In this document: positions 19,038-28,934 of the stretch, piece by piece
How the letters are laid out: each line of letters starts with the position of its first letter
Position numbering within the stretch: position 1 is the first letter of the stretch
Assembly (NCBI GenBank): GCA_017854535.1
Contig: JAFMHL010000035.1
Span: forward strand, 1 to 43,334
Length of the DNA: 43,334 nucleotides
DNA from: Nitratireductor sp.
GTDB taxonomy: Bacteria; Pseudomonadota; Alphaproteobacteria; Rhizobiales; Rhizobiaceae
Reading direction: 5' to 3'
Notes under the pieces: model-generated
Databases searched by the model: none
Told to the model about the DNA's origin: nothing
The model's input: the letters and a program-made list of their open reading frames with translations, nothing else
Made by a program: the position numbers and the translations under genes

Positions 19038-20581
19038 TATGCGTTTTCCGTGTTCAGAAGTTTATAGGGCGTCATAAACAGAATTTGCAGATCAAACAGC
19101 AGCGACCAGTTTTCGATATAGTAGAGATCGCAATTAACGCGTTGCTTAATCTTTTCCTCGTCATCCACTTCACCGCGCCAGCCGTTGATTTGGGCCCAAC
19201 CAGTTACACCTGGTTTCACCTTGTGACGGGCAAAATAACCATCAACCACTTCATCCCAGAGCCTGTCAGCCGTATGGGCATTAACAGCGTGAGGGCGAGG
19301 GCCAACAAGAGACAGATTGCCGCGTAAAACATTGATAAGTTGCGGCAATTCATCGATTGAAGTCTTGCGAATAAAGCGACCAACTCTAGTTACGCGCGGA
19401 TCACCTTTGGTAACAACTGTTTTGGCTTCTGCATCTGCCATATCATGATACATCGAGCGGAATTTTAATACTTCCACCACCTCATTGTTAAAGCCGTAGC
19501 GCTTTTGGCGAAAAATAACCGGACCTTTACTTTCGTAACGAATAGCAATCATCGTCGCGAGCATAACTGGGCTTAGGCATACCAAAGCAATAACGGAAAA
19601 GGAGACATCAAATATGCGCTTTGTAACGGCGTCCCAGTTCGCAATAGGTTTTTCAAAAATATCAAGGAACGGGACTGAACCTTCATAGGTATATGAGCGC
19701 GGACGGAAGCGAAGTTTGTTCGTATGGGCTGAAAGCCTGATATCTACTGGCAATACCCATAGACGTTTTAGCAATTGCAGGACACGGGTTTCAGCAGCTA
19801 ATGGCAGCGTCACAATCAGCATATCAATGCGGGCCATCCGGCCAAATTCGACCAATTCCGAGATTGTGCCGAGTTTAGGATAGCCAACTACAATAGGGGG
19901 GGACCGGTCATCGGTGCGGTCATCAAAGATACCGCAGACGCGCACATCGTTGTTGTGCTGGGATTCAAGTGAACGGATCAATTCAGCGGCAGGTTCTCCA
20001 CCGCCCACAATCACTGCGCGACGCTCCAGGCGGCCATCGCCCATGATGCGTCTGACATAGGTAGTCAGGAAAACTCTGAAAAGCACCAGAAAGCCGGCGC
20101 CCGCAATGAACCAAGTTCCGAACCAGAAACGTGAATAAATACCACTGGTTTTTGAGAAAAAGCCAATCAGCAACAAAATCAGCATCGCAAATGCAAAACC
20201 TGTGATTGATTTTGAGATTTGAGAAACAAAACTGCGGAAGGTATCAAGCTGATAGCCATCGATTGCCTGAACAACGGCAATGGTTAGAAATGCTCCAAGA
20301 AATGATGCAGAAAGATAGCCGCCTATATCTGACCCAACAGGGACCACATAAAAGAAGTAAATCAGCATAGAAATTGCAGTCAGGGAAAGAAATTCCGTCA
20401 AACGGGTGAACCCGATGATCAGGGATGGAGATACCACATCTGAAGAAAACTGCTCGGCTACTTTTTTCGCCAGTTCATTGATCTCGACCTTTCGGTTCGG
20501 ATCAATTTTAACCCCAGAATCTGCCTCACGTACCGCCTTGGCAGAAAATATAACCCTAGCTTCATTGTCTTTAACGGACAT
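19034..20581 (-). CDS. Undecaprenyl-phosphate glucose/galactose phosphotransferase (polyprenyl sugar transferase)
   Basis: This WcaJ/WbaP/ExoY-type enzyme starts repeat-unit synthesis by placing a sugar phosphate on undecaprenyl phosphate. N-terminal helices and a nucleotide-binding-like middle domain ([14 protein letters not shown]) precede the C-terminal catalytic domain: [18 protein letters not shown] with the membrane re-entrant helix, [45 protein letters not shown] and [15 protein letters not shown]. The length of 515 aa is typical of full-length members. ACGGGG sits just before the ATG. It is co-oriented with the polymerase downstream. Confidence 0.92.
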   Translation of the reverse strand: MSVKDNEARVIFSAKAVREADSGVKIDPNRKVEINELAKKVAEQFSSDVVSPSLIIGFTRLTEFLSLTAISMLIYFFYVVPVGSDIGGYLSASFLGAFLTIAVVQAIDGYQLDTFRSFVSQISKSITGFAFAMLILLLIGFFSKTSGIYSRFWFGTWFIAGAGFLVLFRVFLTTYVRRIMGDGRLERRAVIVGGGEPAAELIRSLESQHNNDVRVCGIFDDRTDDRSPPIVVGYPKLGTISELVEFGRMARIDMLIVTLPLAAETRVLQLLKRLWVLPVDIRLSAHTNKLRFRPRSYTYEGSVPFLDIFEKPIANWDAVTKRIFDVSFSVIALVCLSPVMLATMIAIRYESKGPVIFRQKRYGFNNEVVEVLKFRSMYHDMADAEAKTVVTKGDPRVTRVGRFIRKTSIDELPQLINVLRGNLSLVGPRPHAVNAHTADRLWDEVVDGYFARHKVKPGVTGWAQINGWRGEVDDEEKIKQRVNCDLYYIENWSLLFDLQILFMTPYKLLNTENAY

Positions 20582-20784
20582 CGTTTTCCCCGTAATCCAC
20601 CGTCCGTGGATTTGAATTGTGTGACGTTTGGGAAGAACATAACGTTAAATGCCTAATAAACTTTAGCATTTTGTCTGAAATTGGCACAAAGACGAAGATT
20701 TAGCTGGTCTATGGCTAACGAAATCATAACCGAATTGTTCAAATCGTTTGGAGTTTTAGCCCACAAGGTTTGCCAAGTGATGGA

Positions 20785-21912
20785 TCAAATAGAGAGGCGG
20801 TATGCGCCCATAATATCGGAAGCCATTTTCTCCACTGAAAATCGGTTTTGCAATTTGGATTTTCTCAACGCCGCTTGGTTAGCTGCATCGCTGTTTTGCA
20901 TCATTGCTTCCATGGCGTGGGTCAAATCATCTGCATTACCTGGTTCAACCAATGCCTCAACTTCGTCTTTGAGAATTTCCGGAATGCCGCCAACATTGCT
21001 GCAAATGATCGGCTTGCCAGCTCCAATAGCTTCCAAAACGATATAAGGCATGGATTCTGCACGGCTCGGCACTACAACAGCGCGGGCCTTAGCAAACGCA
21101 ATGCGCGCTGGCATGGCAGAATGTATAGTCACCACATCTTTAAGCGCAGAGCTGTTAATTCGGGCGATATAGGCCTCTTTGTCAGGGCCATCGCCGACAA
21201 AATGGGCTGTTACCTTTTTGCCTGACGCCAATATTTTCTCCAAAGCGCTCAGAAAAACGTCAGGTCCTTTGAGATCGCGCATCATACCAATATAGAGAAA
21301 GTCTGTAACGTCTTTTTCATTTTCAACATCAACAAATTCAGACGGGGAAAGGCCGTTGTAAACCAAAGATGTTGCGCATCGCGGTTTACCGATTTTTTCG
21401 ATGTAACCTTTTTCTTCATATCCGCTGACAAAGATCAACCGATCCGTCATACGCTCCATGGCGCGCTCAAGCGTAAAAAACAAACGCCCTTTGAGTGAAC
21501 CTTTTTCATAGTGGATGGAGCCGCCATGCGGACAATACAAACGGGCAACGCTAGAACCTGATACCCGTAACCATGAGCCGATAATTCTTGCATAAGCGCC
21601 ACCTTTGGCACCATGCGAATGAATAATATCAGGCTGCAAATTCTTGAAAGTTTTGTATGTTTGATAAATTGCTTTGAGATCGGAAGGCCCGATCGAACGG
21701 CGCATTGGAATGCGCTCAAGGCCGAGTGCCAGCTTTGGCCTGATCTGCTCGAACAGCTGATTTTCGTAGTCGCTGCCAGTCAAAGAATCGCAAAGAATAC
21801 CCAGTTCGTGACCTTGCGAATGATGCTGGTCGATCAAATCGCGGACATGGCGAAAAATTCCGCCAACGGGCGAGCGAAAACAATGGATGATCCTGAGTTT
21901 TTCATGGCTCAT
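20785..21912 (-). CDS. Glycosyltransferase family 4
   Basis: This GT-B fold enzyme transfers a sugar to the growing exopolysaccharide repeat in the cytoplasm. The N-terminal domain opens with RIIHCFRSPVGGIFRHVRDL. The C-terminal Glycos_transf_1 part has LYIGMMRDLKGPDVFLSAL, HFVGDGPDKE and the nucleotide-sugar-binding block PSRAESMPYIVLEAIGAG with the E-x7-E pattern, then GGIPEILKD. The length is 375 aa. It starts 9 nt after the Wza-like gene, so the two form an operon. The sugar specificity is unknown. Confidence 0.9.
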   Translation of the reverse strand: MSHEKLRIIHCFRSPVGGIFRHVRDLIDQHHSQGHELGILCDSLTGSDYENQLFEQIRPKLALGLERIPMRRSIGPSDLKAIYQTYKTFKNLQPDIIHSHGAKGGAYARIIGSWLRVSGSSVARLYCPHGGSIHYEKGSLKGRLFFTLERAMERMTDRLIFVSGYEEKGYIEKIGKPRCATSLVYNGLSPSEFVDVENEKDVTDFLYIGMMRDLKGPDVFLSALEKILASGKKVTAHFVGDGPDKEAYIARINSSALKDVVTIHSAMPARIAFAKARAVVVPSRAESMPYIVLEAIGAGKPIICSNVGGIPEILKDEVEALVEPGNADDLTHAMEAMMQNSDAANQAALRKSKLQNRFSVEKMASDIMGAYRLSI

Positions 21913-21921
21913 ATCATTGCC

Positions 21922-22500
21922 CTAGAACAAACGCTCACGAATATGGATCGTATCACCAGGCATTATTGGATCGCTCAATGGAACGCGGCCGCTCAACACT
22001 TTGCCATTAATTTGGCGGGTGATATCAGCATCGCTTTGTAATGCGCGCGTTGAAAACCCTCCGGCAATCGCAATTGCGTTTTGAACTGTCATTCCAGGCA
22101 CATAGACATATTGTCCAGCGGTTCCCACTTCTCCCATAATAAAGAATGGGCGATATCGGTCGATTTCAACAGAAACATCAGGGCTTCTTAAAAAGCCTTG
22201 GCGGAGTTTTGCAGCAATTTCTGCTTCAATCTGTTTCGGGGTTTTACCTCTTGCTGTAACGCTGCCAATCAAAGGGAATGCGATGTAACCAGCTTTGTCG
22301 ACAGCATATGAATTCGTTAAATCTGTTTGTTCAAATACCGTAACGCGCACGCTGTCTCCAGCATCGAGCATATAAGGCTGGGTCAATACAGCATGAAAGG
22401 CTTCGTCGACTGGTTGATAGGTTGCGCAACCACTGATCACACTGCCGGCTATAGCCAGACTCAAAAGAGACTTTCGAAATTTATTAATCAGACTAGGCAT
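21922..22500 (-). CDS. Polysaccharide export lipoprotein, Wza/ExoF-like
   Basis: This periplasmic/outer-membrane auxiliary protein exports exopolysaccharide. After an N-terminal signal, the lipobox VISGC gives a lipidated Cys (residue 25 from the ATG start). The Poly_export domain reads YMLDAGDSVRVTVFEQTDL and KAGYIAFPLIGSVTARGKTP, and the SLBB-like part has FIMGEVGTAGQYVYVPGMTV. The ATG at 22500 is preferred over the GTG at 22512 because GGA lies 8 nt before it. It is short at 192 aa, so it may lack parts of the classic Wza channel. It is divergent from the co-polymerase gene. Confidence 0.88.
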   Translation of the reverse strand: MPSLINKFRKSLLSLAIAGSVISGCATYQPVDEAFHAVLTQPYMLDAGDSVRVTVFEQTDLTNSYAVDKAGYIAFPLIGSVTARGKTPKQIEAEIAAKLRQGFLRSPDVSVEIDRYRPFFIMGEVGTAGQYVYVPGMTVQNAIAIAGGFSTRALQSDADITRQINGKVLSGRVPLSDPIMPGDTIHIRERLF

Positions 22501-22802
22501 CAATAATTCCACGATAATAGATTGCAGAGTGACTCTGCTCGTGGACCATTAAGACACTGTTATGGTTAATGTGCGGTAAAGGCGACTGGCATTTCGTCAG
22601 CAAAATCCGAAAATAAAAACATATTTACGAAATGCGTAGAGTAGAGGAAATAACCTTATTATAATGTACAGCGATAACTGTTTCTTGAGACATCAGAAAC
22701 CAGCACCAAATTTTCAACGATAATCGGCATAAGCAAAATCCTTAACTCTCTGGTTACCATGTTCGTTCATATTCGGCTCATGCATTTGTTCAGGAGTAAG
22801 TA

Positions 22803-24947
22803 ATGTCGGGTTCCCAGTCTCTCACTAAAGATGTTGATATTGATATCAAAGGTCTCTTTTCTGCAATTTGGCGGAAGAAATTTTTGATTGTGTTTTTGAC
22901 GCTTCTCGGTGGAGCGGTCATTTTCATGGCCATGTCCGCCGTTTCACCTAGATATAAGTCTGATGCGCAAATCCTGATTAAAAAACGTGAATCTGTATTC
23001 ACGAGAATACAAGATGGTACGCAACAGCAAAATGGCGGTGAGTTCGATGAACAGGCTATCGGAAGCCAAGTCCAAATCTTAAGTTCTGATGACCTTGCGA
23101 GTCGAGTCATTAAGAAGCTGGATCTAGAGAACCATTCTGATTTTTTTGAAAAAGCCTCAGAGCCCGGCCTTTTGGAACTGGCAAAAAGCGTACTTGCAAG
23201 CAACCCACCTTCTATCCAAAGCGTTGACGAGGACCCAAGTGAGTTTCTAGTTAATCCGGGCGTGTTGAAGAAATTCAAAGAACAATTGAGAGTTTATTCC
23301 GCAGAACGCTCCCGCGTTATCGTGGTTGAATTCTGGTCGAAAGACAAAAAATTGGCAAAGCTGGTTCCAAACACACTTGCTGAACTTTATTTGGAGTTTG
23401 CTCGCGAAGTAACATTGGAATCGGATAGAAGCGCTACCGGATTTCTGGAGCCGGAGATTCAAGACCTTCGCGAAAAAGTTGAAGCTGCAGAAGCAAAGGT
23501 TGCGGAGTTTCGTTCAACATCTGACATCTTGTTGGGCAATAACAATGCGCTTTTGGCTACCCAACAGCTCTCTGAAGTTTCATCAGAACTATCTCGCGTT
23601 CGTTCTGAAGGTTCTGCTGCGGAAAGTAAAATCGCATCTATCAGAGCTGCACTGAACAATGGTGGCTCCATCGATGTAATTCCCGAGGTTATTTCCTCGC
23701 CGCTGATCCAACGCTTGCGTGAGCGTCAAGTTACGACACAGGCGGAAATATCCGAGCTGTCAACGACGCTGTTGCCAAACCATCCGCGTATCAAAGCGCT
23801 GAATTCCCAATTGCCGGAAATCGAACGCCAAATCAGAATTGCGGCGAATAATATTTTGACCAGCTTGGAAAATAATGTCGATCTAGCTAAAATGGGTGAG
23901 GCGACATTGCTTCAGGACGTTAATCGCCTGAAGGCTGAATCTTCGCGCGTAAGCGAAGCAGAAGTTCAATTGCGTGCACTAGAGCGCGAAGCCAATGCGC
24001 AGCGTGAAAGGCTCGAGTCTTATTTGGTTCGCTTCAATGAAGCAGAAAGCCGTCAGGCGAGCGGTTATGTGCCGAGCGAAGCGCGTATCATTGAGCATGC
24101 AACTATTCCTTCGGAAGCATATTTTCCAAAGGTAATCCCTTTTACCATTGCTGGTATGACAGGTATTGCTCTGCTTTCTATCTTAGGCGTCCTTGCCGCA
24201 GAATTATTGAGCGGTCGCGCATTCAAGACAATCTCAGCACCTGGCGAAGAAGATATTCCAGAAAAAATTTCGATCAACAATGCGCCGTCAATGGCTCCAC
24301 AGATGAATGACCTCTTGAGTGATCCTCGCCCTGCTTTTGCTCCTTCATCTACGATTGCTAATGACCGTGATGTGTTTGGCATAGGCTTTGCAATGGAAGC
24401 CATCGAAGGTTTGCAGAAATGCAAGGTTGCCGTTGTGACGCCTGGCAACAGGTCTGTTTCTTCTCCTTCTTTGCCTATTATTCGCCATTTGGCCAATCGT
24501 GGCAAAAGCACGGTGCTGGTTGATTTTTCTGGCGAGGGAAGCGCAGTTAAATCCGTTTTTGGAAACTCCAACTTGCCCGGAATTTTTGACGTGATGGCTG
24601 GAGAAGTTTCTCTTCGCGAAGTGTTGTATATGGACAATGCCTCGTCTGCGCACATTGTGACTCCTGGCAACACATCGAACACCAATGCGGATGTTTCGCG
24701 ATTGCCTCAAGTGATTTCCGCGCTTGGCGATAGTTACGACTTTACTATTTTCGAATGTGGTAATTCCGGCATTCATGGAATCTCCAAAATCGCAGATTCC
24801 GATACCGTTATAATCATTCCCGTAATGTCAGATAATTATGCTGAAAGCCGTGCTTTGGAACAAGCTTTGAAGAGTGCCGGGTATTCTGAAACATTGATGG
24901 TTCAAGCCTCAACAGGCTCGAATATGGGAATGCACAACGCGGCTTGA
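22803..24947 (+). CDS. Wzc/ExoP-like polysaccharide co-polymerase with degraded kinase domain
   Basis: This inner-membrane protein controls polysaccharide chain length. A Wzz domain has transmembrane helix 1 at residues 26-46, a long periplasmic coiled-coil part at about 210-420 including the GNVR-like LPNHPRIKALNSQLPEIE, and helix 2 at 445-469. The cytoplasmic end (about 540-714) matches a tyrosine autokinase fold, but the Walker A is replaced by TPGNRSVSSPS at 546-556, A' is STVLVDF at 569-575 and the Walker B position reads DFTIFECG. No Tyr-rich tail is present. GGAG precedes the ATG. It is likely a scaffold without kinase activity. Confidence 0.88.
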   Translation: MSGSQSLTKDVDIDIKGLFSAIWRKKFLIVFLTLLGGAVIFMAMSAVSPRYKSDAQILIKKRESVFTRIQDGTQQQNGGEFDEQAIGSQVQILSSDDLASRVIKKLDLENHSDFFEKASEPGLLELAKSVLASNPPSIQSVDEDPSEFLVNPGVLKKFKEQLRVYSAERSRVIVVEFWSKDKKLAKLVPNTLAELYLEFAREVTLESDRSATGFLEPEIQDLREKVEAAEAKVAEFRSTSDILLGNNNALLATQQLSEVSSELSRVRSEGSAAESKIASIRAALNNGGSIDVIPEVISSPLIQRLRERQVTTQAEISELSTTLLPNHPRIKALNSQLPEIERQIRIAANNILTSLENNVDLAKMGEATLLQDVNRLKAESSRVSEAEVQLRALEREANAQRERLESYLVRFNEAESRQASGYVPSEARIIEHATIPSEAYFPKVIPFTIAGMTGIALLSILGVLAAELLSGRAFKTISAPGEEDIPEKISINNAPSMAPQMNDLLSDPRPAFAPSSTIANDRDVFGIGFAMEAIEGLQKCKVAVVTPGNRSVSSPSLPIIRHLANRGKSTVLVDFSGEGSAVKSVFGNSNLPGIFDVMAGEVSLREVLYMDNASSAHIVTPGNTSNTNADVSRLPQVISALGDSYDFTIFECGNSGIHGISKIADSDTVIIIPVMSDNYAESRALEQALKSAGYSETLMVQASTGSNMGMHNAA

Positions 24948-24967
24948 GTTAAGGAATATAGAATTGG

Positions 24968-24993
24968 AAAAGCAGCCCTATGGCTGCTTTTTT
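24968..24993. terminator. Bidirectional terminator between the co-polymerase and GNAT genes
   Basis: The 10-bp stem AAAAGCAGCC/GGCTGCTTTT has loop CTAT and continues into TTT. Its symmetry lets it act on both convergent transcripts. It reaches the stop codon of the GNAT gene. Confidence 0.88.
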
Positions 24994-26131
24994 ATGCTTT
25001 GTTCCAAAGGCTTGGGATCATCTTGCGAATTGTCTTATAAGCATTCCAATAGGTTTCGTTTTCCCTGATTGTACGGCGCACTGCGCCATAAGCCCTGCGT
25101 AAATATACGACCGGTGCAGCCTTATAATTATAAGGTACAATCATGTCATACATGTCTATCTTGTCAGTGCTCCATGAACGTTTATAGCGCTCGTCACCAG
25201 CGCCAAGATCAAACATTTCATAACCTTGGGCACAGGCATCTTCTACAACGAGATACAAAAGCATTTCGCCGGGAGAAACTTCCCCAAACTGTTCTGCATC
25301 AATCGATGAAAAATAACCCGATAAATGTTTCCCCATTGCGCCAGCCCCAAAAACAGCGGCAGTTTGATTGCCAATTTTAAGAGCATATAGTTGTAGCAAA
25401 GGGCTTTTATGTTTTGTCGATGAGGTAGCCAAACCGACCAGAAATTCTTTAATGCCCTCATCCGCAAAGACATCTTTTATGCCAAGGCTTTTGAGGCGTT
25501 TAGATTTTTGTGCAAGAAACTGATCAATAAGATAATTAATCTCTTCACTGCCCTCAGGTTTGTATAGCTGATACCCACCCAGTGCTTCGCATTGTCTTAC
25601 TTGCTGGCGAAATTTTTTCCGCTTCCGTTTTGCATTTCCTCTTGCGAGAGTTTCATCAAATCCTCCTGATAGATTGATCAGAAATGCAGGGTTTGCAGAC
25701 CTTTGATGAGGCTCGCGAAGTAATGGGTTAGGGGAGCCATTCCAATTTTCTGGCTGGCAACAAAGTCCCAGATATCCAATTCCCGGCACAAGTTTACGAA
25801 TTCGCGCAAAAATTTGCCCAAAGCAACGCGGCGTAATAACATCACGAAAAGCTTGCGGGAAAATGCCGAGATTAAAGTTCACATGCTTGCCGCCAATAAA
25901 TTTCACACGGGTTCCAAAGCGTCCGTGAAGCGCACAAGGCAAGATGAAAACAATGTCATTTTTCAATCGACCAACAATGATAAATGGTTGAATTTTTTCG
26001 GTTTTGCTATTCGCCTGAAGATAAGCCTCTACCCAGTGATACCGCTGATATACAGAAATATTAGCTGTCTTTTCAGCTTCTAACCAATCAGTTTTGATAC
26101 TTTCAATGCTGTCATGGATAGAAATATCCAA
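24992..26131 (-). CDS. GNAT/CelD-BcsL-like acyltransferase family protein
   Basis: This 379-aa cytoplasmic protein resembles the CelD/BcsL (FemAB-like, PF13480-type) acetyltransferases found in polysaccharide clusters. It has an N-terminal half with SVYQRYHWVEAYLQAN and a central basic stretch AKRKRKKFRQQVRQCEALGG. The second GNAT-like half has LQLYALKIGNQTAAVFGAGA, SPGEMLLYLVVEDACAQGYE and MFDLGAGDERYKRSWS. It probably modifies or activates a polysaccharide sugar, but the acceptor is unknown. The start is a TTG without a clear ribosome-binding site. The gene is divergent from the deacetylase. Confidence 0.78.
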   Translation of the reverse strand: MDISIHDSIESIKTDWLEAEKTANISVYQRYHWVEAYLQANSKTEKIQPFIIVGRLKNDIVFILPCALHGRFGTRVKFIGGKHVNFNLGIFPQAFRDVITPRCFGQIFARIRKLVPGIGYLGLCCQPENWNGSPNPLLREPHQRSANPAFLINLSGGFDETLARGNAKRKRKKFRQQVRQCEALGGYQLYKPEGSEEINYLIDQFLAQKSKRLKSLGIKDVFADEGIKEFLVGLATSSTKHKSPLLQLYALKIGNQTAAVFGAGAMGKHLSGYFSSIDAEQFGEVSPGEMLLYLVVEDACAQGYEMFDLGAGDERYKRSWSTDKIDMYDMIVPYNYKAAPVVYLRRAYGAVRRTIRENETYWNAYKTIRKMIPSLWNKA

Positions 26132-26342
26132 CGCATCTGCAAATGCAATCGCCTGTTAACATGTCGACGTACCTGCGGCAGGATCGCCGTTCAACATGCT
26201 TTGAATGATACTATTTGGATTTGAATGCTTCATTGCTCTCACGCTTGCATGGTTAAACCAAATGCATCCTATCAACTGAATCTAAATATTCATTGAGTAG
26301 TATCTGCAAAGTGCTCATACCATTAATGATAGGTTAACAAAC

Positions 26343-27407
26343 ATGCCAAGCCAGCGTCTTACGAAAATTATGCTCGATTTGATTTATTATTCGGGCGGCG
26401 CGACCTTGGCGAATAAAACACTTCGCGGACTGGGTTCAATTCTAATGTTGCACCGGGTGGAGAATTCACCTGCACGAGGATTTTCTCCGAATTCGCATCT
26501 TTCAATTTCTCCTCAGTTTCTGGAGGAAACACTTAAAGCTTTGTCTGCAAGCATTTATGAATTCGTGTCGCTCGATGAGGCAGTTGAGCGCATCATGGAC
26601 CAATCTTCTCAAAGCAGGTTACGCCGTCCATTCATTACCGTGACCCTTGATGACGGATATCGGGATAATCTAATAAATGCTGTTCCACTTTTTCGAAAAT
26701 ACAAGGTTCCCTACACAATCTATGTAGCCCCGGGTTTAGTCGATGGTCGAGCAAATCTTTGGTGGGAGGATCTTGAAAATCTCATCGCATCGCGCGACCG
26801 CCTAGATATGGATATGCCAGGTGGGCGAAGGGAGTTTTTGCTTCAAACGAGTGAAGAAAAAACCAGTGCCTTTGAAGAGTTGTTGCATTTCTTTTCCTCG
26901 CAGCTTTCAGAGTTCGAACAAAGGCGTGTGATTAAGGAATTATGCTGGTTGCATAAACTGGATTTCGAGGCCCATCGCGCCAATTCGATTATGAATTGGG
27001 AAGAATTGGCGATGCTCGGAAAAGATCCCCTATGTACGCTAGGCGCCCACACGATTGGCCACTACGCGGTTGCTCGTTTGAGTGAGAAAGATGCCATTTT
27101 CGAAATGGAAGAGAGCCGGCGCCTGATAGAAGTGGAAACGGGGAAAATCGCAAAACATTTGGCCTATCCGTATGGATATCCTGCCGCGGCCTCTACGCGT
27201 GATTTTGATTTAGCAAAAGAATGTGGGTTTGTTTCTGCGGTCACTACTCGCCATGGCGTGTGTTATCGCCCGCATCAATATCATATGACCGCACTTCCGC
27301 GTATTTCCTTGAACGGTAATTTTCAAAAAATGAGATATGTGAAAACATTGCTATCGGGCGCAACGGCCCGCATTGCGAACAGAGGGACGCAGCTGAATAT
27401 CAGTTAG
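26343..27407 (+). CDS. NodB-type polysaccharide deacetylase
   Basis: This 354-aa carbohydrate esterase family 4 protein has ILMLHRVE, then the metal-binding block FITVTLDDGYRDN with Asp103-Asp104, and HTIGH at 236-240 giving the H-x3-H metal pair, followed by HLAYPYGYPAAAS. It probably deacetylates an exopolysaccharide sugar. There is no signal peptide at the N-terminus. It closes the polysaccharide cluster. Its stop overlaps the stop of the convergent DUF2842 gene in the sequence TTAG. Confidence 0.88.
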   Translation: MPSQRLTKIMLDLIYYSGGATLANKTLRGLGSILMLHRVENSPARGFSPNSHLSISPQFLEETLKALSASIYEFVSLDEAVERIMDQSSQSRLRRPFITVTLDDGYRDNLINAVPLFRKYKVPYTIYVAPGLVDGRANLWWEDLENLIASRDRLDMDMPGGRREFLLQTSEEKTSAFEELLHFFSSQLSEFEQRRVIKELCWLHKLDFEAHRANSIMNWEELAMLGKDPLCTLGAHTIGHYAVARLSEKDAIFEMEESRRLIEVETGKIAKHLAYPYGYPAAASTRDFDLAKECGFVSAVTTRHGVCYRPHQYHMTALPRISLNGNFQKMRYVKTLLSGATARIANRGTQLNIS

Positions 27408-27613
27408 TCTTTTGGCAAGCGTATCATCCACTGCACGATAAACATTGCTGGAACGACCCACAAAATACCTGTGAAAAGGAAATATAGCATATGGACCCAC
27501 CAAGGGGCCGTCGCCAATTGGGCGGTCGCAATTGCCGTTGCCACCAATGCATAGATCACCACAAGCGCAACCAGAGCGAAGGTGGCAAACAGTTTTTTGG
27601 CACTGGAAGACAT
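27404..27613 (-). CDS. DUF2842 small membrane protein
   Basis: This 69-aa protein has two hydrophobic helices, around residues 8-30 and 38-58, and ends IVQWMIRLPKD. It matches the DUF2842 family of alphaproteobacterial membrane proteins of unknown function. The start at 27613 is preferred over 27655 because CAGGAAATT precedes it and the family is about 70 aa long. Confidence 0.75.
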   Translation of the reverse strand: MSSSAKKLFATFALVALVVIYALVATAIATAQLATAPWWVHMLYFLFTGILWVVPAMFIVQWMIRLPKD

Positions 27614-27795
27614 AGGCAATTTCCTGACTTTTGTTTTTCTGTTTGTAATTTTCACACAAGTGGCAAGATAAGATACGCGACGCGATGTCCCATGAGTTAA
27701 ACGGAAAACTTTAGGCTATGGCTTTTTCACGAGAAGGTCCAATATATGATGCCGAGGCAATGTTGGCAAAAAATTGAAAAGTGCAATTCAAATCA

Positions 27796-28899
27796 ATGTT
27801 TCAAAGTAATACTACTAACAAAAACTACGTTCAAGCCATGATTTCGAGAGAGACGTCCAATCGCCGGTTGGTGCGGTGGTGGCTATATGTAATTTGCTTC
27901 CTTGTTTTCTTGATGGTGATGGTAGGCGGTGCGACCCGGCTGACAGACTCGGGACTTTCCATAACCGAGTGGAAGCCAATCCACGGCATCATACCACCTT
28001 TGTCAGATGCAGACTGGCAGGAAGAGTTGGAAAAATATCGCCAAATTCCAGAGTACCAACAGATCAATAAAGGCATGTCGATGGCCGAGTTCCAGTTCAT
28101 CTATTGGTGGGAATGGGGACATCGGTTTTTAGGTCGTATCATCGGATTTGCTTTTGCAATACCGCTTGCGTTTTTCTGGTTAACCAAAAGGCTGGAATCA
28201 AAATTAAAACCCCGTCTTTTATTGTTGCTGGTCTTGGGCGGCATGCAGGGTGCAATTGGTTGGTGGATGGTGAAATCAGGCCTGGTAGATCGTGTAGATG
28301 TCAGCCAATATCGTTTGGCTGTGCACCTGACGTTAGCCTGTGTCATTTTTGCCTATGCATTGTGGGTCGCACGCGGCCTTGCTTGGCACTCAACACACAT
28401 AACTCCGCCAAACAGGTTACGCCTGTTTGCGCCGCTTGTTGCGACCTTGGTAATGATCCAGATTTTCATGGGTGGGCTGGTGGCCGGTCTTGATGCTGGT
28501 CTTGCATCAAACGAATGGCCAAAAATGCTTGGCGAGTGGGTGCCTGAAGACATTTCCGCCATGACACCATTGTGGATCAACTGGTTTGAAAATCCTATCT
28601 CTGTCCAATTCAATCACCGGATTAGCGCTTATATTCTTTTATTGGTGATTCTTATCCAATGGTGGATTGCGAAAAGCTCAAACGCAGAAGCGCCCCACAA
28701 ACGCCGAACAATGATTATTGTTGTCTTGGCCTTCATTCAGGCCGTCATCGGTATTTTAACCGTACTCTGGGAAGTTCCAATAAACACGGCCCTGACACAT
28801 CAGGCGTTTGCAGTTGTGCTTCTGGCAGCGGTTGTTGCACACTGGAGAGGCTTGGTAGGGCCGTATCCGCCTGTAACCTCACTAGAGGTGAGGGCCTAG
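27796..28899 (+). CDS. ctaA: Heme A synthase (CtaA/COX15 type 2)
   Basis: This enzyme oxidises heme O to heme A for aa3-type cytochrome oxidase in the inner membrane. Eight hydrophobic helices carry the family's paired His: WEWGHRFLGRIIG, AVHLTLACV, QFNHRISAY and THQAFAVV. The signature GGATRLTDSGLSITEWKPIHG follows helix 1. Starts at GTG 27781, ATG 27796 and ATG 27838 are all possible and none has a clear ribosome-binding site. The first conserved residues begin near NRRLVRWWLY. Confidence 0.92.
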   Translation: MFQSNTTNKNYVQAMISRETSNRRLVRWWLYVICFLVFLMVMVGGATRLTDSGLSITEWKPIHGIIPPLSDADWQEELEKYRQIPEYQQINKGMSMAEFQFIYWWEWGHRFLGRIIGFAFAIPLAFFWLTKRLESKLKPRLLLLLVLGGMQGAIGWWMVKSGLVDRVDVSQYRLAVHLTLACVIFAYALWVARGLAWHSTHITPPNRLRLFAPLVATLVMIQIFMGGLVAGLDAGLASNEWPKMLGEWVPEDISAMTPLWINWFENPISVQFNHRISAYILLLVILIQWWIAKSSNAEAPHKRRTMIIVVLAFIQAVIGILTVLWEVPINTALTHQAFAVVLLAAVVAHWRGLVGPYPPVTSLEVRA

Positions 28900-28911
28900 G
28901 CTCTCACCTTT
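28886..28911 (+). terminator. Terminator hairpin after ctaA
   Basis: AGGTGAG pairs with CTCACCT, extended by GCC/GGC after one mismatch, and TTTT follows on the plus strand. The stem overlaps the ctaA stop codon. Confidence 0.75.
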
Positions 28912-28934
28912 TCCGCCTTCAAGTATCTGTGTCT

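Noticed and set aside
22790-23278. 162-codon minus-strand frame opposite the co-polymerase gene
   Set aside because: It is antisense to a well-supported protein and has no recognisable domain or ribosome-binding site.
24065-24685. 206-codon minus-strand frame opposite the co-polymerase gene
   Set aside because: It mirrors the codon pattern of the real gene and shows no family features.
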